Positions 14,191 to 23,804 of a stretch of DNA of 38,149 nt are shown here, piece after piece (within the stretch, counting starts at the first letter, position 1; each line of letters opens with the position of its first letter). The notes below the pieces were generated by a model, which saw nothing but the letters and a program-made list of their open reading frames with translations, was not told the DNA's origin and ran no database searches. This DNA is from CAZHZT01 sp964537285 (GTDB taxonomy: Bacteria; Bacteroidota; Bacteroidia; Chitinophagales; Saprospiraceae): assembly GCA_964537285.1 (NCBI GenBank), contig CAZHZT010000048.1, positions 1-38,149 of the forward strand. Direction: 5' to 3'. The translations under genes were made by a program, and so were the position numbers.

Positions 14191-16518
14191 ATGAAATATT
14201 GCTTTTTAAAATATCCATTACTCCTGGCTAGCTTAATGACGTTCAGTTTTGCCGTTGCACAAACTGCTCCTTTCCGGCCAATTATTCTTGATTTTTCCTA
14301 TCAGGGAGGATTCTACGACCAGCCTATTGAACTAGAACTCATCTGCCCGGGAGCAACTATTTATTATTCGCTTGATGGAAACCTGCCTGATGCCGAAACC
14401 AATGTATATTCTAAGCCGATCCGCATTGACTCAACAACGGTGGTCAGAGCAATCGCTCATTTAGCTGATGGTCGAAAAAGCAGTACACATAGCCATACTT
14501 ATTTTATTAATGAACCTGAAACTTCTTTTCCTGTAATATCTATTTCCATAAGTCCAAAGGTGCTTTTTGATCCGGAAAAAGGATTATATATGGCCGGACA
14601 GCACATTCAGGACAGCCTGCTTCGCATGCCGGGCGCCAATTTCTGGAGTCGGGATGAAGTACAAGCCAATTGCGAGATCTTTGAATCCGACAAGCGCTGT
14701 GTGCACCGAAGCCCCTCGGGTTTCCGCTTATTTGGTGGTATTAGCCGAACCTTCCCCCAGAAATCAATGACGATTGTTGCACGTAAAGAATATGGTGAAA
14801 AAAGAATTGACTATCCGATTCTGGGCCCCAATGCGCCTTCTTCCTTCAAGTTTCTGGTGCTCCGTAATTCCGGAAGTGATTTTGGTAAGACGCATTTCAG
14901 AGATGCTTTTATGACCAGCTTACTTGATGGCTGGGATATTGAAACGCAGGCTTATCGCCCTGCACAGGTTTATATCAATGGGGCCTACTGGGGGATTTAC
15001 AATATGCGTGAAAAAGTAAATCGCTATTTCTTAAACAGCCATTTCCCGATTGATAAAGACAGTATTGACCTGATTGAGCACCGAATGTCCTTAAAGAGAG
15101 GAAGTGTTATTCATTACAGAGGGCTACTTGATTTTTTACAAAGAAACTCCCTGGAAAGTGATGAGAATTATCGCATCGTGCAATCCATGATGGATGTGGA
15201 TAACTTCATGAATTATCAAATTGCTCAAATTTATTTTGACAATAGGGATGCAGGCGGGAACATTAAGTTTTGGCGCCCCCAAACGCCCGAAGGCATCTGG
15301 CGCTGGATCTTGTACGATACAGACTGGGGGTTTGGCCTCCATTATTCTAATGCTTACGCCTTTAACACACTCGCTTTCCATACAAAGCCAGATGGCCCAG
15401 CCTGGCCAAATCCACCATGGAGCACCTTTTTGCTTCGATCTTTATTAGCTAATAAAGAATTCAAAACAACCTTTATCCAACGATTTGCGGATCATTTGAA
15501 TACTACTTTCCGCCCGAAGAGAGTGTTGGCTCATATTGATTATTTCGAAGACTTACTGGAACCGGAAATTGATCGCCATTTGGAAAGATGGCGCCTGAGC
15601 AAGAGCGTTTGGCGCAAACATATTGAACGAATGCGGACTTTTGCCAAAGTCCGCCCTTTTTACATGCGGCGTTTTTTATCAGAAATGTTCCATACAGGGC
15701 CTACCGGAGACATTGAAATTACCGCCCGAGGTGGTGGGAAAGTATGGATCAACGGCCATGAACAACTACAGGATCAAACCATCCGGGGAGAATATTTTCA
15801 GCATTTACCCCTAAAATTAGAAGCAGAGCCGCTTCTGGGGTACCGTTTCGTACATTGGGATATCGACGGAAGTGAACTTTCAGATCGATTTCTTGAAATA
15901 TATCCCGATGAGAAAGCACAAAAGCTCGTTGCCGTTTTCGAGTCCTTCAGACACCCACTTGAAGGAAAAGTCCTTTTCAATGAAATAAATCCTAACGGGA
16001 AATTCTCAGGCGATTGGGTTGAAATATACAACAACTCTGATCAAGTGGTTCAAATGAAAGACTGGATAATGGTTGATTTAAAGCGGCATCGCTTCGAGTT
16101 TCCGGATTTTCCCCTGAATCCTAAGTCCTATCTTATTGTTTGTAAAGATACCCTGTCGTTTCAGAACCACTATCCGGATCAATACAATTACCTGGGAAAC
16201 TTAAACTTTGGCGTTAACAAGCGCAGGGAAATGCTTAGGCTTTTCAGCAATGACGGAGCAGCCATAGATAGTTTCTATTATCACATTCCAGCCATGGATT
16301 CCATTTTTTCCGTTGCCCTGCTTTTACCATCTTTGGATAATACTGATTTTGAAAACTGGGAAATATACCCTGGCAGTGGTACGCCCAATAGTGCTAACCC
16401 GTATTTCTTTAAAAGTAAAATTCAGCCCCAACAAGCACTATGGATGCGTATTGGGGCCGCTATTGGATTCTTTTTGGTCTCTATCTTTTTTATTTGGCTG
16501 TATCGGCAGAAAACATAA
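14191..16518 (+). CDS. Secreted CotH-kinase protein with lamin-tail domain
   Basis: A 775-residue exported protein. Domain order: signal peptide (1-24, cut after FAVAQ); a chitobiase-C-terminal-like Ig domain (about 30-110, ATIYYSLDGNLPDAE); a CotH atypical kinase domain (about 115-480) with FRLFGGISRTFPQKSM, LRNSGSD, the metal-binding DTDWGFG at about 376-382 and AQIYFDNRDAGGNIKFW; a divergent Listeria-type repeat (about 510-590, GGGKVWINGHEQ to HWDIDGS); a lamin-tail domain (about 596-710, VLFNEINPNG, DWVEIYNNSD); and a C-terminal transmembrane helix (about 750-768) before a short basic tail. Spore-coat CotH phosphorylates a protein partner, but in non-spore-formers the substrate is unknown. 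The C-terminal helix suggests it is held in a membrane. Confidence 0.88.
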   Translation: MKYCFLKYPLLLASLMTFSFAVAQTAPFRPIILDFSYQGGFYDQPIELELICPGATIYYSLDGNLPDAETNVYSKPIRIDSTTVVRAIAHLADGRKSSTHSHTYFINEPETSFPVISISISPKVLFDPEKGLYMAGQHIQDSLLRMPGANFWSRDEVQANCEIFESDKRCVHRSPSGFRLFGGISRTFPQKSMTIVARKEYGEKRIDYPILGPNAPSSFKFLVLRNSGSDFGKTHFRDAFMTSLLDGWDIETQAYRPAQVYINGAYWGIYNMREKVNRYFLNSHFPIDKDSIDLIEHRMSLKRGSVIHYRGLLDFLQRNSLESDENYRIVQSMMDVDNFMNYQIAQIYFDNRDAGGNIKFWRPQTPEGIWRWILYDTDWGFGLHYSNAYAFNTLAFHTKPDGPAWPNPPWSTFLLRSLLANKEFKTTFIQRFADHLNTTFRPKRVLAHIDYFEDLLEPEIDRHLERWRLSKSVWRKHIERMRTFAKVRPFYMRRFLSEMFHTGPTGDIEITARGGGKVWINGHEQLQDQTIRGEYFQHLPLKLEAEPLLGYRFVHWDIDGSELSDRFLEIYPDEKAQKLVAVFESFRHPLEGKVLFNEINPNGKFSGDWVEIYNNSDQVVQMKDWIMVDLKRHRFEFPDFPLNPKSYLIVCKDTLSFQNHYPDQYNYLGNLNFGVNKRREMLRLFSNDGAAIDSFYYHIPAMDSIFSVALLLPSLDNTDFENWEIYPGSGTPNSANPYFFKSKIQPQQALWMRIGAAIGFFLVSIFFIWLYRQKT

Positions 16519-16528
16519 AGAAATGCTG

Positions 16529-17038
16529 TTATTCTAAGCCCTCCAGGCTTCGGCTTTGCTGTTGCTTACCTCCTTCTAAGGGAGGAGGGGCCACCTGAAG
16601 TGGCCGGCTCGTTCTAAACCAATTTGCCAATAAAACTCGCTGCTCATCGCTCAACTGCGCTTCAGGATGCATATTCGCATAAGCCCTGAAGGGCATTTCA
16701 CCTTCCTGGATTTCTTCATAGCATTCTTCAAGCTTGTGCGCTCTTTTTTCTGGAGAATAATCCGTCCAAATTGCAAAATTTAAATGCGCCCGTCCATCTT
16801 CTATATGATCTTTAATCAACCAACCCAAGGGGTTGATATAAGTGTACCAAGGGTATTTCGTATCATAGGAATGGCAATCGTAGCACCCCTGCCGAATAAG
16901 GGTTTCGATTTCTTGCGGTGGCTGCGCCATCGCCAGAAAATCTTTAGTTGGATCCTTTTCAGGGCTGGTTTTGTCTATTTGGAAAAACTGTATAACGACC
17001 AAAACCGCGACGACAATCAATAATATTCGATTTCTCAT
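16529..17038 (-). CDS. Haem-binding-domain protein with single CxxCH
   Basis: The 169-residue product has an N-terminal membrane anchor (about 4-20) and then a domain of the Haem_bd type with one Cys52-Tyr-Asp-Cys55-His56 site, followed by the conserved YPWYTYINPLGWLIKDHIEDG and FAIWTDYSPEKRAHKLEE. The domain faces the periplasm and is thought to bind haem in respiratory or signalling roles. The last 20 residues (PPPLEGGK onward) are unlike the domain and are encoded by a G/C-rich repeat with a hairpin (CCTCC 16569-16573, GGAGG 16581-16585), so the natural stop may have been displaced by repeat insertion. It follows rlmF on the same strand after 29 bases and ends 10 bases from the CotH stop. 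Confidence 0.87.
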   Translation of the reverse strand: MRNRILLIVVAVLVVIQFFQIDKTSPEKDPTKDFLAMAQPPQEIETLIRQGCYDCHSYDTKYPWYTYINPLGWLIKDHIEDGRAHLNFAIWTDYSPEKRAHKLEECYEEIQEGEMPFRAYANMHPEAQLSDEQRVLLANWFRTSRPLQVAPPPLEGGKQQQSRSLEGLE

Positions 17039-17049
17039 TTTAACTTATA

Positions 17050-17067
17050 GTTCTTTGACAAATTGTT
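17050..17067. repeat. Fragment of the GTTCTTTGACA repeat
   Basis: TTCTTTGACAAATTGTTC lies between the haem-binding gene and the rlmF stop and matches the outer end of the palindromic family at 38105 over its first 16 bases. It has no second arm here, so it is a remnant or a chance match. Confidence 0.4.
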
Positions 17068-17976
17068 CTAATTTATTCGACGGAAGTGCCATGCCAGTAT
17101 TCGGGCAATCTTGTTGCCATGATGCATTTCAATCGTCTTAACAGTTGTGGCCTTTACTTTTTTCAAAACCGCGTAATACATGTTTAGATGCTCTTTTTTG
17201 GCAACTAAGGTGGTAAACCACTTGCACAAGAAAGGAAATTGAGCGCTTTCACGAATCATGGTCTCCACGAAGTTCACTTCACCTCCGGGGTGCCATAGTT
17301 CCCTTTGTTGCCCACCGAAATTTTTTAACACTCCTTTCTGCGGCTTACCCAACTTTTTCCATTTTGCTCCTGCCTCATTCAAAGCTTCTTCTTTTGAACC
17401 ATAAAACGGAGGATTGCAGATGGAAACATCAAAAGTCTCTCCTTCATTAATGATCCCGGAAAAAATGTGCCTGGAATCGGGCTGCAATCTTAACTCTAAA
17501 GCTTTTTTCAAAGAATTATTTGTTTGAACGATCAATTTGGCTGTTTTTATTGCTAATGGATCGATATCTGTAGCAATAAACTTCCACCCATAGGCTTTAC
17601 GACCAATTATGGGGTAAATACAGCCCGCTCCCGTACCAATATCGAGCAAGCGGATGGCCCCTGTCTGAGGAATTTCCCCATCGTTCTCCAGCGCCAGCAA
17701 ATCTGCGATATGATGTATATAATCGGCTCTGCCTGGCACCGCCGGACACAGGTAGTTCCGGGGGATATCCCATTGCTTAATATCGTAATACGCAAATAGC
17801 AATGCCCGATTCAGCTCCTTCACCGCTTCCGGACTTGAAAAGTCCAGACTTACTTTTCCAGAACGGCTTTTTATCAAAAAAGGAACAAGTTCAGGATTGG
17901 CATTACACAAACGCTCAAAATCATAAGCTCCCTTATGGGGGTTCCTTGGGTGTAAACCATTTTTTGTCGCACTCAT
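17068..17976 (-). CDS. rlmF: 23S rRNA adenine(1618)-N6-methyltransferase
   Basis: RlmF methylates N6 of A1618 in 23S rRNA using S-adenosylmethionine. The 302-residue length fits the family (E. coli about 308). Signs are the conserved start LHPRNPHKGAYDF, the motif WDIPRNYLCPAVPGRADYIH, the SAM loop LLDIGTGAGC (110-119), the N6-adenine catalytic NPPF at 188-191 (SICNPPFYGSKEEA), and GPQRE-like FGGQQRELWHPGGE. Its ATG overlaps the adaptor-protein stop by four bases (ATGA), so it is translationally coupled to the metal-efflux cluster, although no functional link is known. Confidence 0.94.
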   Translation of the reverse strand: MSATKNGLHPRNPHKGAYDFERLCNANPELVPFLIKSRSGKVSLDFSSPEAVKELNRALLFAYYDIKQWDIPRNYLCPAVPGRADYIHHIADLLALENDGEIPQTGAIRLLDIGTGAGCIYPIIGRKAYGWKFIATDIDPLAIKTAKLIVQTNNSLKKALELRLQPDSRHIFSGIINEGETFDVSICNPPFYGSKEEALNEAGAKWKKLGKPQKGVLKNFGGQQRELWHPGGEVNFVETMIRESAQFPFLCKWFTTLVAKKEHLNMYYAVLKKVKATTVKTIEMHHGNKIARILAWHFRRIN

Positions 17977-19100
17977 TCTGCTTCAACTGAGTTTAAATAA
18001 TAAGCCCCTGAGGTAGCGTAAAGCCGGGCTTTATCTTCTGCAAAGGAAATCAATTCTACAAAACCATCACTTTGGCGGCCGGTTTGGATTGGATACTTTT
18101 CAAAATATCCTTCTTTTTGTATAAAAACATAGCTCTGTGCGTCTTCCCGAATGATAGCCTCTTCTGGTAAAGCCCATACACTATCTTTTTCAATAATAAT
18201 TGAAGCATTCACAAAAGTACCGGGCAGATAATGCGTTAGCCATTTTTCAAAATGCCCGTGTATTCGGGTAGCTTTAGTTTCCTGATCAACCATTTTGCCT
18301 GTTTGAAAAACTTCTGCTATGAAAACTTCCTCCAAACCTGGAATTTGAAATTTTATCGTTTGCCCTTTTTTCACATGACGAGCATCTTTAGCAAAAACCT
18401 TCAGCTCCAGATGCATATGGCCACAGTCCACAATTTCCAATAATAAATCCGCCGGGCTAATTAATTTACCCGGGTTGACCCGGACAGTTGAGATATATCC
18501 GTCGGCAGGTGCGTACAATGGCACTTCGCTTTTTAAGCTGCCATTTTCCTCTAATTGTTGGCTACTAATCCCTGTCATCCTGAGCGTTTCTTTTATTCCC
18601 TGGTAATGAGCTTTTTGTACGTCGTGCTCCATCCTGGCCTTATTCAGAGCCTGTTGAGCAACAGCATCTTTGCTTGCAAGAGTCTCCAGCCTATCTAGTT
18701 CTTGTTTTTTATATTTTAACGAATGGAAAGCCTCCAAAAAGTCTTTTTGGATCTCAATTAGATCCGGATGGCTAATTTTCACCAACAAATCCCCTTTCTT
18801 CACGGGATCTCCAATAATATACCTAGCCTGATCAACAAAACCTGTTACCGGTGAATAGATGGAGTATAAGCTTTTCGGAGGAACCTCTATCATACCAGTA
18901 CATTTAACCTCCTTACTAAGGAGCCTTTTTTCCGGCTTACCCCAGGTGACTCCTGCTAGTTCTAACTGCTCTTTGCTCAAAGATTCCGGAGAAACATTTT
19001 CGAGCACGGAAGCCTCAAAATTCGCTTCTTGTCCTTTTTCGCCGGAAGAACAAGCGGTCATAAGCATTAAAAAAATCAATAAATAGAGTTTATCTTTCAT
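17973..19100 (-). CDS. CusB/CzcB-type periplasmic adaptor lipoprotein
   Basis: The 375-residue membrane-fusion protein links an RND pump in the inner membrane to an outer membrane channel. It has a lipoprotein signal with Cys17 (LMTAC), a barrel-sandwich/lipoyl-like strand pair (SIYSPVTGFVDQARYIIGDPVKKGDLLVKI in two parts around residues 82-111), a helical hairpin (about 112-180, with LIEIQKDFLEAFHSLKYKKQ), the second half of the lipoyl domain (VPLYAPADGYISTVRVNPG), and beta-barrel and membrane-proximal parts to the end. No His-rich N-terminal metal-binding extension is present. It lies 181 bases downstream of the CzcA-TolC gene, with a perfect-type inverted repeat in between, and is coupled to rlmF. 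Confidence 0.9.
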   Translation of the reverse strand: MKDKLYLLIFLMLMTACSSGEKGQEANFEASVLENVSPESLSKEQLELAGVTWGKPEKRLLSKEVKCTGMIEVPPKSLYSIYSPVTGFVDQARYIIGDPVKKGDLLVKISHPDLIEIQKDFLEAFHSLKYKKQELDRLETLASKDAVAQQALNKARMEHDVQKAHYQGIKETLRMTGISSQQLEENGSLKSEVPLYAPADGYISTVRVNPGKLISPADLLLEIVDCGHMHLELKVFAKDARHVKKGQTIKFQIPGLEEVFIAEVFQTGKMVDQETKATRIHGHFEKWLTHYLPGTFVNASIIIEKDSVWALPEEAIIREDAQSYVFIQKEGYFEKYPIQTGRQSDGFVELISFAEDKARLYATSGAYYLNSVEAE

Positions 19101-19141
19101 TTTGATAATTTATAATCCCCTTGCAATACAAGAATTACTCC

Positions 19142-19233
19142 AGCAGGAAACTTTTATTTGGAGAGCCGTTCTTTATTGAGGTTTTCTAAGAAAACCTCAA
19201 TAAAGAACGGCTCTCCAAATAAAGTTTTCTGCT
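19142..19233. repeat. Long inverted repeat between pump and adaptor genes
   Basis: Left arm 19142-19185 and right arm 19191-19233 pair around a 5-base loop CTAAG. The inner 36 bases are exact; the outer part differs by a base and a one-base bulge. The stem contains GGAGAGCCG and TTGAGGTTTT. It may dampen transcription from the pump gene into the adaptor gene, altering their ratio. Confidence 0.72.
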
Positions 19234-19281
19234 AAGGCAATGGCTTCATGATCTGCAACTTAGGATGTTTATTTATTAGAC

Positions 19282-22200
19282 TTATTCTGTTAAAAATTGA
19301 TAATATAAAACAGCTTGATTGTAATCATGCAATAATTTCAAATAATACAATTCGCTTTCAAAAGCAACTTGTAAAGACTGTGTATATTGAAAAAAATCTA
19401 TTTCTCCATTTTCCAGTTGGAGCTGAGCCAGTTGCTTCATTTCATTGGCTGATTCAAGCATTGGCTGTCCTTTTTCGGCCACTTGTTCCTGAAGGCGGAA
19501 AAGCTTTTGTTGAGCTATACTTAAGGCCGCTGACCACTTATTATTCGCGAGCACATATAAATTTTGGGCTTGCGAAAGTTGCAGCTCAGCAATCTGAATA
19601 TTTCTTTTAATCCCTTTTTTATCCAACGGAATTTCCATGCCGACATTAACCCCCTGAAATGGAATGTCCGGACGAATAGATTGAGCAAAATATCCAACTG
19701 AAAACTCAGGCAAACTTGATTTTTGAGAGAGTTTGATTTTTTCCTCCTTTACTTTAAGCGATTGCCGGTATGGCTGGAGGAAGCTTTCAGATAATGCGAG
19801 GTTTTCAGGAAAATCCAGTTTTAAGTATGCCGTCGAATCTTCAAGAGGAACCGTATTTTCCACAAAAGCAGCAGATAGCAATGCCGTTTTAAGGCTTTCC
19901 ATGGTACTTTCTTCTGATTGTAAAGTAATGAAAGCCCGGCTTTTTTGGTTTTGTGCAACGACATACTCAAGTTTAGAGGCATACCCATTTTTCCATCTGA
20001 ATTCCATTAACTTAGCGATTGAATCGAGTAGCATGAACTGTGCATCAGCAATCCGTACGCGATTGACTTGAAATTTCCACTCATCCCAGTGCTTTTTTAC
20101 CTGATAACGGAGTTCTTTTCTTTGAACGATCAATGCTGCCTGATTAAATGCTTTTTCGGCACCGACTACTCTCCGTGCCTGTTGAACTTTCCCTCCCACA
20201 TTAAGGGTTTGGTCGAAAAAAAGGTTAAAATCATACAAAGCAGTATTGATTTGGCCGCTTTGGAGCCCCAAACTCGTTGGAGGCAAGGCTCCGATTGCTT
20301 CCTTTTCTAAATCTTGGGCCTGCATCTCTAAGGCCGCATTTTTCAATAAGGGATGATTGGCTTGAACACTGCTAAGAAGCGAGTCAAGCGAAACCCCTTT
20401 CTGAGCCTGCCCCAAAATGGGAAATAGAAGCACTAAAATAACAAGCATTACAGATCTTCCTTTTTGCCATGCCTTTCGATCTACCAGATAATATAGAACG
20501 GGAAGAACGAGCAACGTGAGTAAGGTTGCCGTAATCAAGCCTCCTATCACTACCGTAGCAAGTGGTTTTTGCACCTCCGCACCATTTGAAGTGGACAATG
20601 CCATCGGCAGAAAACCAAGAGCAGCAACCGTAGCCGTCATAATTACAGGCCGCAAACGCGTTAAGCCCCCCTGAATAATCAGCTCCTTGAAATCATTAAA
20701 TTGTTCCTGCTGCTTAAGCTGATTAAACTGGCTGAGCAACACGATTCCATTCAACACCGCCACTCCAAAAAGCGCTATAAACCCGATACCGGCTGAAATA
20801 CTAAAAGGCATTCCTCTGAGCCAAAGAGCCAATATACCACCAATCGCGCTGAGAGGAACCGCAGTGAATATGATAATAGCATACCTAAACTTCCCGAAAG
20901 CGAAAAACAGCAATAAAAATATCAGGAAAAGAGCAAGTGGCACAGCCAAACTCAAACGCCGCTGCGCAGCTTGTAAATTTTCAAACTGCCCTCCATAGCG
21001 AATCGAATAACCGGGAGGCAGCGGTAACTGACGACCAATCTCAGTTTCAATGTCAGAGACCAAACTAGCTACATCTCGCCCACGGACGTTGACACCGATT
21101 GTAATCAGCCTTTTGGCATCTTCCCGTGAAATCTGCATAGGGCCTTCGGAATAATCTATTTCCGCCAGCGTACTGAGTGGCACACTTCCTCCATTAGGCG
21201 ATTGTATTTGAAGTTGTTGTAAATTTAGTTCTTTTCGATATTCAGGACTTAAGCGTACAACCAGGTCGAACTTGCGTTCGTTTTCAAAAACCACCCCAAC
21301 TGCTTCACCTGCATAAGCGGTACGAATGATTTTATTAATACTCTCAACATCTAAACCATGCAAGGCTAGTTGCTGACGATTGTATCTAACCATCAACTGT
21401 GGCAAGCCTTCCGTTTGCTCTACTTTCACATCGCCGGCCCCTTCAATTTTTTTAATAATTCGCTCCGCCTGGTTAGCGAGCAAGCTGAGTTGCTCGTTGT
21501 TTTCACCAAAGATCTTAACGGCAATATCGGCTTTCGCTCCAGTCATTAGTTCATTGAAACGCAGTTGTATAGGCTGAGTAAACTCAAAAGACGCTCCGAT
21601 AATCACCGAAAGAGACGCTTTCATCTTTTCGACCAGCCCTTCGCGGGTTTCTGCCGACACCCAATGTTTCTTATCTTTCAAAATGATCATTATATCTGCA
21701 TCTTCAATAGCCATTGGATCCGTTGGAACTTCTGCTGTGCCAATTTTTGAAACGACATGCTTAACTTCCGGGAAATTGGCTTTAAGGACTTTTTCGGCCT
21801 TGGTCGTTGTCCGGATGCTTTCCTCAAGGGAACTGCCCGGCTGAATAGCCATCTGCATGGCCAGATCCCCTTCTTCTAAAGTAGGAATAAACTCTGCCCC
21901 CATACTTCGGAATAACATAACGGCAGAAAAAAACAATCCAACGGCTACTCCAATGGTCAAATACGGGATTCGCAGGCTCCCCCGTAAAACGGGCTGATAT
22001 AACCTCTTGAAAAAACCGACCAAGCGATTGGATATATTTTGCTTGTATTCTATTTGCTTCCTGAATACCAGCGAAGCCATCATTGGAACATACGTTAACG
22101 ACAAGATCAAGGCTCCTAAAACCGCAAAGCTAAACGTTAAAGCCATAGGCCTGAACATTCTACCTTCAATACCCTCTAGTGTCATAATAGGGATGAAAAC

Positions 22201-23574
22201 CACCAAAATAATCAACACTCCAAAAAAAGCAGAGCGGAATAGTGCGGAGGAAGATTTTATGACCGCTTTGCTCATCTGATCTTGCGTCAATGTCTTTCCA
22301 ACATAAAAAGCAGTTAATGCATGCAACACGCCCTCTATAATGATGACAGCACCGTCGACTACTATACCAAAATCTATAGCCCCTAATGACATTAAGTTGG
22401 CAGACACATTAAAAAGGTACATCATTATAAGTGCAAACAACAACGCAAGGGGAATAACGGAAGCCACTACAAGGCCAGCCCTCAAATCGCCGAGTAAGAT
22501 AATCAGAACAATAATAACGATTACCCCACCTTCCAACAGATTGGTCTTAACTGTATTAATAGTTTTTGCCACTAAATCCGAACGGTCGAGATAAGGCTCA
22601 ATGGAAACCCCTTTGGGGAGCGATCTTTGTACTTTTTCAATTCGATCCTGAACATTTTTGATAGCCTCACTGGAGTTCCCTCCTTTTAGCATCAATGTAA
22701 TCCCCCCTACAGCTTCTCCTTCTCCGTCCATTGTCATAGCTCCAAAGCGCTTAGGATGCCCAAACCGGACATCTGCCACGTCTGTAATAAATATCGGGGA
22801 AGCTCCCGGAGAATGGCGGATACAAATCTGCTCAATCTCATCAAGGCTTTTCACTACACCTTCAGTTCGTATATAATAAGCATTTGTTTGCTTTTCAATA
22901 TAGCTCCCTCCACTATTCTGATTATTCCTTTCCAGGGCCTCAAAAACATCATTTAAACTCAGGCCAAGGCTATTTAACCTCATAGGATCTACTGCTACTT
23001 CATATTGTTTCAAATACCCCCCGAAGCTACTAACTTCAATAATGCCTGTAATACCAGCCAGCTGCCGTTTCACAATCCAATCCTGAATCGTACGAAGCTC
23101 CATAGCTCCGAACTCTTCCCTAAATGCCGGCTCTACTTTTAAAATATATTGATAAATCTCACCTAAGCCCGTCGTTATGGGCATTAACTCAGGCGTACCA
23201 AGTCCTTCCGGAATTTCTTCTTCCGCAAGACTTGCCTGCTCTTTGACAAATTGCCTCGCTTCCAATACCGGAATATGATCTTCAAAAACAATAGTCACCA
23301 CAGATAATCCAAAACGCGAAATGGATCGAATCTCGGAAACTCCCGGAATATTAGCCATAACTACCTCTATCGGATAAGTAATTAACTGCTCCATCTCCTG
23401 AGCTGCCAGGGAGCCCGAAGTAGTTACTACCTGTACTTGATTATTGGTAATATCCGGAACGGCATCAATCGGCAGTTTCTGCATTGCCCACATACCTGTA
23501 ACAATCAAGCCCAGTGCAAATAGACCAATTATTAATTTATTATTTACTGAAAATGAAATGATTGAATGAATCAT
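19282..23574 (-). CDS. CzcA-type heavy-metal RND pump fused to a TolC-like channel
   Basis: A 1430-residue chain. Residues 1 to about 1030 form a full heavy-metal-efflux RND proton antiporter with 12 membrane helices. Its fourth helix carries SLGAIDFGIVVDGAVIIIEG (about 394-413), the Asp-rich form typical of Co/Zn/Cd (CzcA-like) pumps, not of CusA copper pumps. Residues about 1040-1058 form a new hydrophobic segment ending ILGQAQ, like an internal signal peptide, and residues 1060-1430 are a TolC-family outer membrane channel (LDSLLSSVQANHPLLKNA, LNVGGKVQQARRV, FSVGYFAQSI-like). Such fusions are recurrent in Bacteroidota; the joint is presumably cut by signal peptidase. It follows the His-rich protein gene and precedes the adaptor. 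The last codons overlap a dispersed TAGACTTATTCT motif. Confidence 0.93.
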   Translation of the reverse strand: MIHSIISFSVNNKLIIGLFALGLIVTGMWAMQKLPIDAVPDITNNQVQVVTTSGSLAAQEMEQLITYPIEVVMANIPGVSEIRSISRFGLSVVTIVFEDHIPVLEARQFVKEQASLAEEEIPEGLGTPELMPITTGLGEIYQYILKVEPAFREEFGAMELRTIQDWIVKRQLAGITGIIEVSSFGGYLKQYEVAVDPMRLNSLGLSLNDVFEALERNNQNSGGSYIEKQTNAYYIRTEGVVKSLDEIEQICIRHSPGASPIFITDVADVRFGHPKRFGAMTMDGEGEAVGGITLMLKGGNSSEAIKNVQDRIEKVQRSLPKGVSIEPYLDRSDLVAKTINTVKTNLLEGGVIVIIVLIILLGDLRAGLVVASVIPLALLFALIMMYLFNVSANLMSLGAIDFGIVVDGAVIIIEGVLHALTAFYVGKTLTQDQMSKAVIKSSSALFRSAFFGVLIILVVFIPIMTLEGIEGRMFRPMALTFSFAVLGALILSLTYVPMMASLVFRKQIEYKQNISNRLVGFFKRLYQPVLRGSLRIPYLTIGVAVGLFFSAVMLFRSMGAEFIPTLEEGDLAMQMAIQPGSSLEESIRTTTKAEKVLKANFPEVKHVVSKIGTAEVPTDPMAIEDADIMIILKDKKHWVSAETREGLVEKMKASLSVIIGASFEFTQPIQLRFNELMTGAKADIAVKIFGENNEQLSLLANQAERIIKKIEGAGDVKVEQTEGLPQLMVRYNRQQLALHGLDVESINKIIRTAYAGEAVGVVFENERKFDLVVRLSPEYRKELNLQQLQIQSPNGGSVPLSTLAEIDYSEGPMQISREDAKRLITIGVNVRGRDVASLVSDIETEIGRQLPLPPGYSIRYGGQFENLQAAQRRLSLAVPLALFLIFLLLFFAFGKFRYAIIIFTAVPLSAIGGILALWLRGMPFSISAGIGFIALFGVAVLNGIVLLSQFNQLKQQEQFNDFKELIIQGGLTRLRPVIMTATVAALGFLPMALSTSNGAEVQKPLATVVIGGLITATLLTLLVLPVLYYLVDRKAWQKGRSVMLVILVLLFPILGQAQKGVSLDSLLSSVQANHPLLKNAALEMQAQDLEKEAIGALPPTSLGLQSGQINTALYDFNLFFDQTLNVGGKVQQARRVVGAEKAFNQAALIVQRKELRYQVKKHWDEWKFQVNRVRIADAQFMLLDSIAKLMEFRWKNGYASKLEYVVAQNQKSRAFITLQSEESTMESLKTALLSAAFVENTVPLEDSTAYLKLDFPENLALSESFLQPYRQSLKVKEEKIKLSQKSSLPEFSVGYFAQSIRPDIPFQGVNVGMEIPLDKKGIKRNIQIAELQLSQAQNLYVLANNKWSAALSIAQQKLFRLQEQVAEKGQPMLESANEMKQLAQLQLENGEIDFFQYTQSLQVAFESELYYLKLLHDYNQAVLYYQFLTE

Positions 23575-23804
23575 TCTAATTTAATTTTTTTCGGATGCTT
23601 AGCTGATTTTTTCTGGTCAGCCTCATTGCAATAAATTTCGGTTGGTTTTTGAGGTCCGCTGGTTCTTAAAAACTGAGTTGCTGGTCCCGGGGTCATCTCG
23701 GAACCAATATCACTCGAGTTAGTTCCGAGATGACCTCGGAACCAGCGGGGAAAGAAAGAGCCCTTCAAAATGTTTATTAACTTAGGTTACAGAGTACTAG
23801 TGCT
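23575..23804. other. Intergenic gap with nested inverted repeat
   Basis: Between the pump gene and the small His-rich gene. GGTCATCTCGGAAC at 23691-23704 pairs exactly with 23722-23735, and CCGCTGGTTC at 23656-23665 pairs exactly with 23739-23748, forming a nested cruciform-like repeat. An open frame on the minus strand running through it ends with ATGA overlap to the pump gene but begins only with TTG and reads like repeat DNA; I do not call it a gene. A 16-base motif CTAGTGCTTCAGGAAC (23797-23812) recurs at 31863. Confidence 0.65.

Noticed and set aside
17050..17067. TTGACA-containing segment as a sigma-70-type -35 box
   Set aside because: Bacteroidota housekeeping promoters do not use TTGACA/TATAAT, and the segment matches the dispersed repeat family.
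23571..23768. Minus-strand open frame of 65 codons ending with ATGA overlap to the pump gene
   Set aside because: It has only a TTG start, runs through a nested inverted repeat, and its product (Arg/Gly/Pro/Thr-rich) resembles no protein that I know. The overlap is likely chance.
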